NCBI RefSeq assembly: GCF_017052655.1
Contig: NZ_JAFIDC010000002.1
Coordinates: 1-64,000 of the forward strand
Origin: Acholeplasma equirhinis
GTDB lineage: Bacteria > Bacillota_I > Bacilli_A > Acholeplasmatales > Acholeplasmataceae
Direction: 5' to 3'
Length of the DNA: 64,000 nucleotides
In this document: one piece after another, positions 33,666 to 41,999 of the stretch
How positions within the stretch are numbered: the first letter of the stretch is position 1
Layout of the letters: every line of letters begins with the position of its first letter
Notes under the pieces: model-generated
What the model was told of the DNA's origin: nothing
Seen by the model: the letters and a program-made list of their open reading frames with translations, nothing else
Database searches by the model: none
Program-made: the position numbers and the translations under genes

Positions 33666-35879
33666 CTATAATTTAAATTTTATTGAATCAATTGCTTGTT
33701 TTTTATTATGAATAAATACAGGTATTAATCCGATTAAAGTTATAAAGACTAGACTTAATAGTAAGAATGACATTAGAAGTAAATAATTGACTTTAAGAAC
33801 ATCATTTACACCAAGTAAGTTTTCTAAATAAAGATTAACTAGTGGGATAACAATTAGGACAATTACCATTGAACTAATGATTGAAATAAATCCAATAATC
33901 AAGAGTTCATATCCAAAGGATTTAGTGATGTCTTTTTGGTCTGCACCAAGTGTTTTTAATATACCAATTTCGTTTGCTCGTTCAATGATTGAAGTATAAG
34001 TTGTTAAACCAATCATTGAAATTGAGGTTATTAAACTTACGATAATAAATCCATAACCTAATATATTAAAGAAATTGAATGCATTTCTCGCAAATGAAAG
34101 TCCCAGTTCGGCTTTATCAAGCGGTATTATTGTATTAAGTGTATACGATTCAATATACGAAAGTACTGCTAATTTAGACGTATGATCTTTAGCTGAAATT
34201 CGATAGCTATTTGGATAAAGTGCATAGCCTAATGACTTTAATGCATTTGATTTAGGCTGATTATCTTGGAACGGAAGACCGGTTAAAATGTTTGAGTCCA
34301 TGGTTAATTGTTTAGTGACGATATCAGATGATTCATTCTCTTGATAGAGTGCTTCATAATCACTATAATTTATATATAAACCAGGGTTTAAACTGAAATA
34401 TTCATAATCATTTTTTTGTCTAATAATTTTAGATATTGAAACTGTACGATATAAAGATGGATTTAATGTGTTCAAATCTTTTTGAATATATTGATTTGGA
34501 TTGATTTCTTCATATAAATCATAATTTGGAATGTAGTATATAACGATATTTCCAAGTGTTTCAAAAGAGACAGCTTGATTTGTTGGTAACCCTAATCGAT
34601 TGATAATATTGTAAGGCACTCTGTTATAGTTATCTAAAATCAGTGTTAATTGATATTCAGTATTTTGATTTGGGTTTTGATACAAGACATCAAATTCTTT
34701 AGTTAACTGATTTTCACTTTTAACCATGGGATCAATATCTAAATTTAAGAATGAATAAGTGTTATTTAAGTTTCTTATGAAATTTAAATTAATGTCATAG
34801 ATAAAGCTTAATTGTTCTACAAGATTTAAATCTAATCCCTTCATATATTGATAGAAGTTGTTATCAAGGGTATTTAAGTGCACATATTCATTTTGAATGT
34901 TTGCAGGTAAGATGTAACTAAAATTAGGATATTTAGGAAAGTCATCTGCAGGTTCAATAGATTTCATTGTAAGTGAAATGGTATCTATTTCAATAGGGAA
35001 AACATCAACTAATCGTTGCTCGTTTTGATCAATATAACCATTTAAAGCTTGATTAAATTGAAAACTTAATGCAATCCCTACAATTGATACAACTAATATG
35101 ATTGTAAGCATCAATGTTCTTATTTTATGAATAGATAAGTTTTTAAAAGCATATGTAAACAAAACTTTATTTTTAAGTTTGGTTTTCTTTAAAGTTAAGT
35201 CAATTTGATTGTCTGTTTGAATTGTTGAGCTAGATGTTAATTCTTTATGATCCAGTTTAAAAATATAATCAGAATATACTTCAAGCATTTCCTTATCATG
35301 GGATACAATTAATACCAGTCTTTCTTTGGAAATGGCCTTAAGAATGGAAATGACTTCATTTGCTTGATCAAAATCAAGTGAGCCAGTAGGTTCATCAGCT
35401 AAAATGATAGAAGGATTTTTTATTAATGTTCTAGCAATTGAAACTCGTTGTTTTTCCCCACCTGATAAGTTTTGTGTTTTATCAAATAATAGATGTGAAA
35501 TATTAAGATTGGTTGCTATTTTTCTAATTTCAATATCAAAGTTTTCCAGTTCAATACCTGCAAAGGTTAATCCCATTTTGATGTTTTCATAAACATTTAA
35601 AGTAGGAATGAGTTGATGATCTTGAAAAATGAATCCAATATGGTTTCTTCTAAAGTGTGACTTTTCTGATTCAGTAAACTTTGTCACTTCAAGACCATGA
35701 ATAAATATATCACCATCAGATGGTTGATCGAGTAAACCAATCAAATTAAGGAGTGTAGTTTTACCGGTACCACTTTTACCCGTGATACCAATTAAACCTC
35801 TTGAAGGTAGATCTAAGTTTAAATCTTGATATATGGTTTTATTTTGATAAGTTTTGGTAAGATTTTTAATTTGGATCAT
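33666..35879 (-). CDS. MacB-like ABC protein: ATPase fused to FtsX-type permease
   Basis: A single 737-residue chain. The N-terminal ATPase spans about 1-220 (Walker A GKSGTGKTT, signature LSGGEKQR, Walker B ILADEPTG). One membrane segment lies near 255, a large external domain of about 300 residues follows, and then three C-terminal membrane segments with the FtsX-like NEIGILKTLGADQKDITKS. MacB-type proteins use this architecture as mechanotransmission pumps. Substrate and partner are unknown. GGGGA precedes the start. It is monocistronic. Confidence 0.85.
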   Translation of the reverse strand: MIQIKNLTKTYQNKTIYQDLNLDLPSRGLIGITGKSGTGKTTLLNLIGLLDQPSDGDIFIHGLEVTKFTESEKSHFRRNHIGFIFQDHQLIPTLNVYENIKMGLTFAGIELENFDIEIRKIATNLNISHLLFDKTQNLSGGEKQRVSIARTLIKNPSIILADEPTGSLDFDQANEVISILKAISKERLVLIVSHDKEMLEVYSDYIFKLDHKELTSSSTIQTDNQIDLTLKKTKLKNKVLFTYAFKNLSIHKIRTLMLTIILVVSIVGIALSFQFNQALNGYIDQNEQRLVDVFPIEIDTISLTMKSIEPADDFPKYPNFSYILPANIQNEYVHLNTLDNNFYQYMKGLDLNLVEQLSFIYDINLNFIRNLNNTYSFLNLDIDPMVKSENQLTKEFDVLYQNPNQNTEYQLTLILDNYNRVPYNIINRLGLPTNQAVSFETLGNIVIYYIPNYDLYEEINPNQYIQKDLNTLNPSLYRTVSISKIIRQKNDYEYFSLNPGLYINYSDYEALYQENESSDIVTKQLTMDSNILTGLPFQDNQPKSNALKSLGYALYPNSYRISAKDHTSKLAVLSYIESYTLNTIIPLDKAELGLSFARNAFNFFNILGYGFIIVSLITSISMIGLTTYTSIIERANEIGILKTLGADQKDITKSFGYELLIIGFISIISSMVIVLIVIPLVNLYLENLLGVNDVLKVNYLLLMSFLLLSLVFITLIGLIPVFIHNKKQAIDSIKFKL

Positions 35880-36015
35880 AAAATCCCCTATTCATGTTTC
35901 TGTTTCTACTTCAATTATAACTAATTTAGTTAAAAAGCATTTAATAAGTAAGAACTTAAGTTGTTTATTTATTAAAAATAAGATACAATGAACTTATAAA
36001 GTGAGGGATAGTGAG

Positions 36016-37233
36016 ATGAAAAAAATTTATTTAGTTTTAACCTTAATCTTTACGTTGGTACTGGTTGCTTGTACAGAAACTGAAAAGACGAATCCTCTAC
36101 CGGATTTATCTGGACAAGATGAGGTTGAACTTTCAATTACAGAAAAAATCGAATTTTTAAATGAAATTGAATTAGATGAACTATATTTTGATAGAGTTCT
36201 TATGGAACAATTTGCAAAATTCAGCATGGATTATGAAAATCAAGTGGACAGAAATTATGGTGGTGGCGATACTCAACAATCTATGACTTCAATCAAAGCA
36301 TCATTAGATTATCTATCTAGAAGTTATATTGATTTAGGTGCTAATCCAAGTCAAACTAAAATGCTACAAGCAATTGATAAGTTAGATTTTGAAGCGAATG
36401 TAAGAAGCGTCAACAAGATTAAGTCTAATAATCAAACAACTTATGACCAAGATGATACGTTTGCTTTTGATATTAATGTATCCGATTCATTCTTATATAT
36501 TGCAAACAAAAATTTATTCTTACAATACAATGGTACATTTGATCTTTCAATTCAACAAAAAGGACAAGCTAAGAAAACTGTTGATGCTCAATATGATATG
36601 GTAAGAGAAAAACCTAATACAGAAGAAGACCAATTTACACAAGCAGATTATGATCAAATTAGGCAAATGCTTCAACAATTAACATTGGACAGCTTTGAAA
36701 TTCCTTCAGATTTCGAAGAAGGTGAATTTGAAGAAGAATTAGCTACTTTTAATGATCTCGTTAAAATCTATCAAAGTGGCGATTTATATACAATCCGCTT
36801 ACACTTAACTAAAGCAATGATTGATGATTTAATTGACCTTGCAGTAGAGAATTTTAAATTAGCATATGGACAACCAACTTCAGAAGATCAATTTGAACAA
36901 TTTGATGAAGCTATTGCAGCTTTAAAAGCAGCATTAAAATCATTTGAAATTGACTTTAGAATTGAAATCTTAGATAAGAAAGTTGATAGAATTTTATTCT
37001 TTGCAGCGGGTGAATTTAGTGATTTTGATTTTGATGTAGAATACGATGGTATGGGTGAAGAAAATCAAAAATTAGACCTTGTGGTTGAAAAGTTTGGATT
37101 CATTTTAGATTTCACACCAGAAACTCCAGCATTACCAACTGCATCTGACCTTGAAGCATTTGTAGCTGTTGACAGTCCTCAAATCCAAGAATTATTTGAA
37201 CAACTTCAAAGTTTATCAAACCCATCAATGTAA
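36016..37233 (+). CDS. Unknown acidic lipoprotein
   Basis: A 405-residue protein with signal peptide and lipobox LVLVAC, then an Asp/Glu-rich sequence without recognisable domain. ATG 36016 is chosen because the peptide then begins MKKIYLVL; the in-frame GTG at 36001 would add five polar residues. Predicted to be surface exposed. It has no operon partner. Confidence 0.65.
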   Translation: MKKIYLVLTLIFTLVLVACTETEKTNPLPDLSGQDEVELSITEKIEFLNEIELDELYFDRVLMEQFAKFSMDYENQVDRNYGGGDTQQSMTSIKASLDYLSRSYIDLGANPSQTKMLQAIDKLDFEANVRSVNKIKSNNQTTYDQDDTFAFDINVSDSFLYIANKNLFLQYNGTFDLSIQQKGQAKKTVDAQYDMVREKPNTEEDQFTQADYDQIRQMLQQLTLDSFEIPSDFEEGEFEEELATFNDLVKIYQSGDLYTIRLHLTKAMIDDLIDLAVENFKLAYGQPTSEDQFEQFDEAIAALKAALKSFEIDFRIEILDKKVDRILFFAAGEFSDFDFDVEYDGMGEENQKLDLVVEKFGFILDFTPETPALPTASDLEAFVAVDSPQIQELFEQLQSLSNPSM

Positions 37234-37241
37234 AAAGTTTT

Positions 37242-37275
37242 AAGGGGCTCTTTAGAGTTAGAGCCTCTTTTTTTT
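37242..37275 (+). terminator. Terminator after the acidic lipoprotein
   Basis: Stem AGGGGCTCT / AGAGCCTCT with a run of eight T. Confidence 0.85.
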
Positions 37276-37328
37276 CGCATTTTAAAAAAGTGATAAAATG
37301 GATATAAATATTTATCAAGGGGATATCG

Positions 37329-38333
37329 ATGCAAAAAAGATCTTTTATACCTGAATCTTATCAGTCTAAACTGAATTTATATGAAACTCAAACAGCAATT
37401 GGATTTATTAAAAATACATTCCAAGAAGCACTCAGTCAATATTTGAATTTAAAGCGTGTATCTGCACCACTTTTTGTCTTACAAGAAACTGGCATAAATG
37501 ATGGTTTAAATGGTGAAGAACCTGTTTCATTTATGGTAAAGAATTTAAATAAAAAAGCGGAGGTTGTACATTCACTAGCCAAATGGAAAAGAATGGCTTT
37601 ATACCGCTATGATTTCCATGTGGGAAATGGATTATATACAGATATGAACGCAATCCGTAAAGAAGAAGAACTTGATAATCTACATTCTTTATATGTTGAC
37701 CAATGGGATTGGGAAAAAGTGATTGATAAAAAAGATCGTACAATTGATTATCTAAAAGATACTGTAAGAAGCATTGTAAAAGCAATCCACCACACGTCTA
37801 TACTTTTAAAAAGAAAATACCCAGCACTTGAATTTATTGCCCCAGATGATGTTTTCTTTATTGATTCTCAAGCCTTAGAAGATATGTTTCCTAACCTAAC
37901 ACCTAAACAAAGAGAAAATGAAATTGTTAAACAACATCCATGTATTTTTATTAAAAGAATTGGATACCCACTTTTAAGTGGTATGCCGCACGATTTACGG
38001 GCACCAGACTATGATGACTGGTTATTAAATGGAGACTTATTATACTACCACAAGACTTTAGATATGGCTGTTGAAATTTCAAGCATGGGAATACGTGTGG
38101 ATCATAACAGTTTAGTTAGACAACTTACAATTTTAAATAAACTTGATGATTTAAAATATCCATATCATTCAATGATTAAAGATGAAATCTTACCTTACAC
38201 AATTGGTGGTGGTATAGGTCAATCAAGATTATGTTTATTACTGCTTGAAAAAGCACATATCGGTGAGGTTCAATCATCTATTTGGGACCAAGAAACCATT
38301 GAACTTTGTAAGGATAAAGCTATCCTTATATAG
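37329..38333 (+). CDS. asnA: Aspartate-ammonia ligase
   Basis: Asparagine synthetase A (334 residues, the family's usual length), which makes asparagine from aspartate, ammonia and ATP; its fold is like a class II aminoacyl-tRNA synthetase. It begins RSFIPESYQSKLNL, has the early QETGINDGLNGEEPVSF segment, and ends with the motif-3-like GGGIGQSRLCLLLL. AAGGGGAT precedes the ATG. It is the sole gene between two terminators, with no T-box visible upstream. Confidence 0.95.
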   Translation: MQKRSFIPESYQSKLNLYETQTAIGFIKNTFQEALSQYLNLKRVSAPLFVLQETGINDGLNGEEPVSFMVKNLNKKAEVVHSLAKWKRMALYRYDFHVGNGLYTDMNAIRKEEELDNLHSLYVDQWDWEKVIDKKDRTIDYLKDTVRSIVKAIHHTSILLKRKYPALEFIAPDDVFFIDSQALEDMFPNLTPKQRENEIVKQHPCIFIKRIGYPLLSGMPHDLRAPDYDDWLLNGDLLYYHKTLDMAVEISSMGIRVDHNSLVRQLTILNKLDDLKYPYHSMIKDEILPYTIGGGIGQSRLCLLLLEKAHIGEVQSSIWDQETIELCKDKAILI

Positions 38334-38353
38334 TGTATATAATATAGAAAGAA

Positions 38354-38386
38354 AAAAGCGACTGAAATCAGTCGCTTTTGATTTTA
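38354..38386. terminator. Bidirectional terminator
   Basis: Stem AAAAGCGACTGA / TCAGTCGCTTTT, between convergent asnA and tetR-like genes. Confidence 0.9.
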
Positions 38387-38389
38387 AAT

Positions 38390-38983
38390 TTAGTCTTGAA
38401 TTTGGAAATAATCCATAAATAAATTAATATGATTTCTAAATAATAATTCATATCTTATTAAGAAACCATCTGGATTTTCATCTAAGAATCTTTCATAGAA
38501 ATGATATACGAAGAATGAGTGATACATCTTAGCAGCAAGTACTGGATCATCTTTTCTCATTAAACCTTTATCCATTAAAGATTTGAAGTAATATCCATAA
38601 GCACCACGAGGTTTTTGAACAAACTCTAAATGAATGAGTTGTCGTAATCTTTCAATTTGAAATTGAAGTGGCATTAAGAGCCTAGTGAGTCTTTGGATGT
38701 TTGGTTGTTCGAAAAAGTTATTTGTTTCAATTGAAACATTCGTGAAGAATTGTCTTGGGCTAAGATCCGTTCTTTTAAATAAAGGATAAACATGTGCTGC
38801 CATCTCTTTAATTAATGAAGCTGCGATATCCATTAAAATATCTTCTTTAGATTTATAGTGATTATAAATTGAAGAAGCTTTAATGCCAACACTTTTCGCA
38901 AGATCCCTCATACCTAAGTTATTATATCCGTGCGTTGAAAAAAGCTCGATTGCATTTTGATAGATTAATTCTTTAGTTGACAT
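38390..38983 (-). CDS. TetR-family transcriptional regulator
   Basis: A 197-residue regulator. The N-terminal helix-turn-helix reads MRDLAKSVGIKASSIYNHYKSKE, typical of TetR proteins (quoted here in part: GIKASSIYNHYKSKE). The C-terminal ligand domain has no named relative. ATG 38983 is preferred since GGGG lies 8 bases upstream; GTG 38992 is an alternative. A dyad inside its own promoter suggests autorepression. The divergent gene encodes an S41-peptidase lipoprotein, a possible second target. Confidence 0.85.
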   Translation of the reverse strand: MSTKELIYQNAIELFSTHGYNNLGMRDLAKSVGIKASSIYNHYKSKEDILMDIAASLIKEMAAHVYPLFKRTDLSPRQFFTNVSIETNNFFEQPNIQRLTRLLMPLQFQIERLRQLIHLEFVQKPRGAYGYYFKSLMDKGLMRKDDPVLAAKMYHSFFVYHFYERFLDENPDGFLIRYELLFRNHINLFMDYFQIQD

Positions 38984-39018
38984 CTTAGGCACCCCTTTAC
39001 GAACGTTGTTATATTACA

Positions 39019-39047
39019 ATTCTAATCACTGTTAGTGGTTTTGTCAA
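39019..39047 (-). promoter_or_regulatory. tetR promoter with operator-like dyad in the spacer
   Basis: Minus strand TTGACA (39042-39047) and TAGAAT (39019-39024) are exactly 17 bases apart. The spacer holds the dyad AACCACT-AAC-AGTGATT (39024-39040), a good autoregulatory operator candidate. Confidence 0.7.
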
Positions 39048-39099
39048 TGTTTAATTTAGATATTAAAAATTAGATTCAAAATATCTCTTTACATATCAC

Positions 39100-39129
39100 T
39101 TACATTTTTATTTATAATATGGTATTATA
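39100..39129 (+). promoter_or_regulatory. Promoter region of the S41 lipoprotein gene
   Basis: Two overlapping options: TATAAT at 39113-39118 and TATTAT at 39123-39128, the latter 17 bases after TTACAT (39100-39105). The dyad TATAATA-TGG-TATTATA (39113-39129) covers both. Confidence 0.45.
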
Positions 39130-39157
39130 TTTGTAATTTTTTCAAAGGAGAGACAAC

Positions 39158-41788
39158 ATGAAGAGTTTTTTTAAATACATTCTAGCATTTATGTTTGTAT
39201 TATTAATCGTCGCTTGTACTCCAGCTGATGAAACACCTATTGATGAAGAACCAATCGAAGAAGAGCCTGTACAATATACAGTCAATTTCGATTCAAAAGG
39301 TGGTTCAGCTGTTGCAGCACAAACAGTCGATGAAGATGGAAAAGCAACTAAACCTGCTGATCCAACTAAAGAAGGATTTACTTTCGTTCATTGGTATTTA
39401 GATAATGAAGATTTAGCTTTTGATTTCAATCAACCGATTACTGCAGATATTACTTTATCAGCAAGTTGGGAAGAAATTGAAGAAGAAGAACCAATTGAAG
39501 AACCAACAAATGAGGAAAAGATTCAAGCAGATATAGATGCGCTTGAACAAACTTTATACGTTGACTATAGAACATTAGCATTATCCACTAAGGGTTCAGT
39601 AAATGGTTCAACAATTAAATGGACAATTCAATCTAAATATATCGCATCAAATGGTATTATCTTACCGGTATTACCTTCTGATGATATTGATTTAGAAACT
39701 GAAGTTGTAGCAGAATTTACATTAGGTCAAACTAAAGTTAATTATGCATTCCCTGTTCAATTATATAGAGTATCTGAAGTTGTACTTACAGAAGAACGTG
39801 ATGTACCATTTACAAATGTTACAACAGAATATGATGTTCCAAGCGGTGACTTAACACTTCTATTTGAAGAAGGTGGTTCAGTACCTTACGTTAGAGTTGT
39901 TGATTTCTTTAATCTTTTAAGAGGATTTATTGATCCAGAATTAGATATCACATTTGAAACAGATGAAACTTCTTTATTCATCCAATATTTCTATTACGAT
40001 GAAGAAGAAGATTACACTTATGATTTAAATATTACAATTGATGCAGTAACAAATACATTTACAACACCTGACCCAGGTTTCTATTGGGCATATGTTTATT
40101 CAACATCAACAAACTACGGACGTCATATTACGTATGTTAGAGACCATGAAGGTGCATATTTCAATAGTGGTGATGATTTAGTTTATGATTTAACACCATT
40201 TAATATGGATGTTGTCATGTATGAAGGTGAAGTTGTTGTTCCTTATTATATAGCGAACCAATTATTTGCAGGATCATCATACTATAACGTTTATTACAAC
40301 TACGATGGCTTATATGGTATTTATGCATTACCATCATCAGGTACAGATGAATATCGTGCAATTCGTAATTCATCAGTAAATAATACCTCAGTTCCTAAAG
40401 ATTTAGCAATCCATTCTTTTAATTTCTTAGCGTTTGCTATGGACAATTTCTATGGATTAAAGGATATTATGAATGTAGATACTTATTATGAATTATTATT
40501 TAGTAAGAAAAATCAATTATTAACAACAACTGCAAGAGATTACGAAACAGCTTTATTTGAACTTATTAATAAATCAATTGATGAACCACATACATCATAT
40601 GGATATCCTGGTTATTATAACCGTGCATCCTATGCTGGTCCTCAATTAACTGCACTTGGACAAATGGGACCTCGTGGACAATCATTCTACAATGATGGTT
40701 TATATGCAACAGATGATGCGATTGCAGCTAAATGGGGTATCACAGGTTCAGGTTGGGCTGCATATGATCCGAAACGTCCATTATACTGGTTCTTAGATGC
40801 TGCTAAAACATCTGTTGTCTTATCACTTGATGATTTCAATACATCAGATATTCAAGAATCAGCAACTTGGGATCAATCAATTGTTAATGGTATTATTAAA
40901 CAAAATGTTGAAAACTACTTACCTCAATTAAGTGGTGGTAATAAATATTTCTTCTACAACCAATCAAATTTAGAAGATAATATTATGGAATTACTTGTTA
41001 AAGGTTTAACGGAGTCAGATGTTGATGACTATAAATTAGCACTTCAAGGAGTGGGCTTTGAAGCATCAGCTGTTGGATTCTCTAAAGTTGATGGTGACAA
41101 GAAATATAATGTTTCTGTTAAATATGATGCAACATACAAACTTGCATATCTTGGATTCTATGTAGAAGATATAGAAACTGCAAACGGTGCACCATTAACA
41201 GCAACCATTATGGATTTAATTATTGATGATTCAGCGGTTTATATGGAAATGCAACTTGAGTTAATCACATCACTTGCTCCAGATTTAGAATCTATTATTT
41301 TAGATATCTCATGGAACACTGGTGGTAACGTTGGTGCTTTATATAGAGTCGTTGGTTTTATTACGGATCAACCATTTTCAGTATCAAGTATTGATGGTGA
41401 TACCGGTGGCGAATCAACTTCATATGTAAAAATTGAAGGCGTGCCTACATACGCACACCTAAACTGGGGTCTTTTAATTACTAAGACTTCATTCTCAGCA
41501 GCAAACTCACTTGCTACGATTTTCCAAGACAATCAATTAGGACCAATCATCGGTGTTCAATCTGGTGGTGGTGCATCTTCAATTACGCCTATCCTACTTC
41601 CAAACGGTACAGCATTCACAATGTCTTCAAATAACATTAATGCGTATCGCACAGGTGCAGGTACAGAAGAAGATCCATACGTGTATCATTCAAATGAATT
41701 CGGTATTGTACCGACACACCCAGTTTCAATGAACCAAATTTATGACAATACAATCTTACTTGGTATCTTAGCTGAAGTGTATTCATAA
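39158..41788 (+). CDS. Surface lipoprotein with InlB repeat and S41-family peptidase domain
   Basis: An 876-residue protein. The signal peptide ends LLIVAC near residue 21. An acidic linker, one InlB-type repeat (about 40-105), a second acidic linker, and a beta-rich region follow. The C-terminal half resembles S41 (C-terminal-processing/tricorn-core) peptidases. It contains DEPHTSYG, the substrate-groove segment IILDISWNTGGNVGA, and the nucleophile motif TSFSAANSLA near residue 780. The predicted activity is extracellular proteolysis. AAAGGAG precedes the ATG. It sits just upstream of the oligopeptide importer and shares its InlB repeat sequence with OppA, so it could feed peptides to it (inference). 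Confidence 0.8.
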   Translation: MKSFFKYILAFMFVLLIVACTPADETPIDEEPIEEEPVQYTVNFDSKGGSAVAAQTVDEDGKATKPADPTKEGFTFVHWYLDNEDLAFDFNQPITADITLSASWEEIEEEEPIEEPTNEEKIQADIDALEQTLYVDYRTLALSTKGSVNGSTIKWTIQSKYIASNGIILPVLPSDDIDLETEVVAEFTLGQTKVNYAFPVQLYRVSEVVLTEERDVPFTNVTTEYDVPSGDLTLLFEEGGSVPYVRVVDFFNLLRGFIDPELDITFETDETSLFIQYFYYDEEEDYTYDLNITIDAVTNTFTTPDPGFYWAYVYSTSTNYGRHITYVRDHEGAYFNSGDDLVYDLTPFNMDVVMYEGEVVVPYYIANQLFAGSSYYNVYYNYDGLYGIYALPSSGTDEYRAIRNSSVNNTSVPKDLAIHSFNFLAFAMDNFYGLKDIMNVDTYYELLFSKKNQLLTTTARDYETALFELINKSIDEPHTSYGYPGYYNRASYAGPQLTALGQMGPRGQSFYNDGLYATDDAIAAKWGITGSGWAAYDPKRPLYWFLDAAKTSVVLSLDDFNTSDIQESATWDQSIVNGIIKQNVENYLPQLSGGNKYFFYNQSNLEDNIMELLVKGLTESDVDDYKLALQGVGFEASAVGFSKVDGDKKYNVSVKYDATYKLAYLGFYVEDIETANGAPLTATIMDLIIDDSAVYMEMQLELITSLAPDLESIILDISWNTGGNVGALYRVVGFITDQPFSVSSIDGDTGGESTSYVKIEGVPTYAHLNWGLLITKTSFSAANSLATIFQDNQLGPIIGVQSGGGASSITPILLPNGTAFTMSSNNINAYRTGAGTEEDPYVYHSNEFGIVPTHPVSMNQIYDNTILLGILAEVYS

Positions 41789-41798
41789 GATAAATTGA

Positions 41799-41842
41799 CA
41801 ATTTAGCGTATTCAAAATTTAAGAATGCGCTAAATTTTTATA
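41799..41842 (+). terminator. Terminator after the S41 lipoprotein
   Basis: AATTTAGCG-ATTC pairs with GAAT-CGCTAAATT, followed by T residues. Confidence 0.8.
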
Positions 41843-41902
41843 AAAAAAAGGCTAAATTTATGCGTTTTTTCAAAAATAAGCCAAAAAAATGCATTTTCCT
41901 GT

Positions 41903-41960
41903 TAGAAAACGTTTTCAAATTTTCAAAAAATTGTTGCAATTCAAATTTGTATGATATAAT
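41903..41960 (+). promoter_or_regulatory. oppA promoter with cre-like palindrome
   Basis: TTGTTG (41931-41936), an 18-base spacer and TATAAT (41955-41960). Upstream lies the perfect palindrome GAAAACGTTTTC (41905-41916). With its flanks it differs at one position from the catabolite-responsive-element consensus WTGNNARCGNWWWCAW, so a LacI/CcpA-type regulator is plausible. Confidence 0.55.
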
Positions 41961-41999
41961 AATTCACAAATTATTTATGAAGAGAGAGGAAAAATAATT

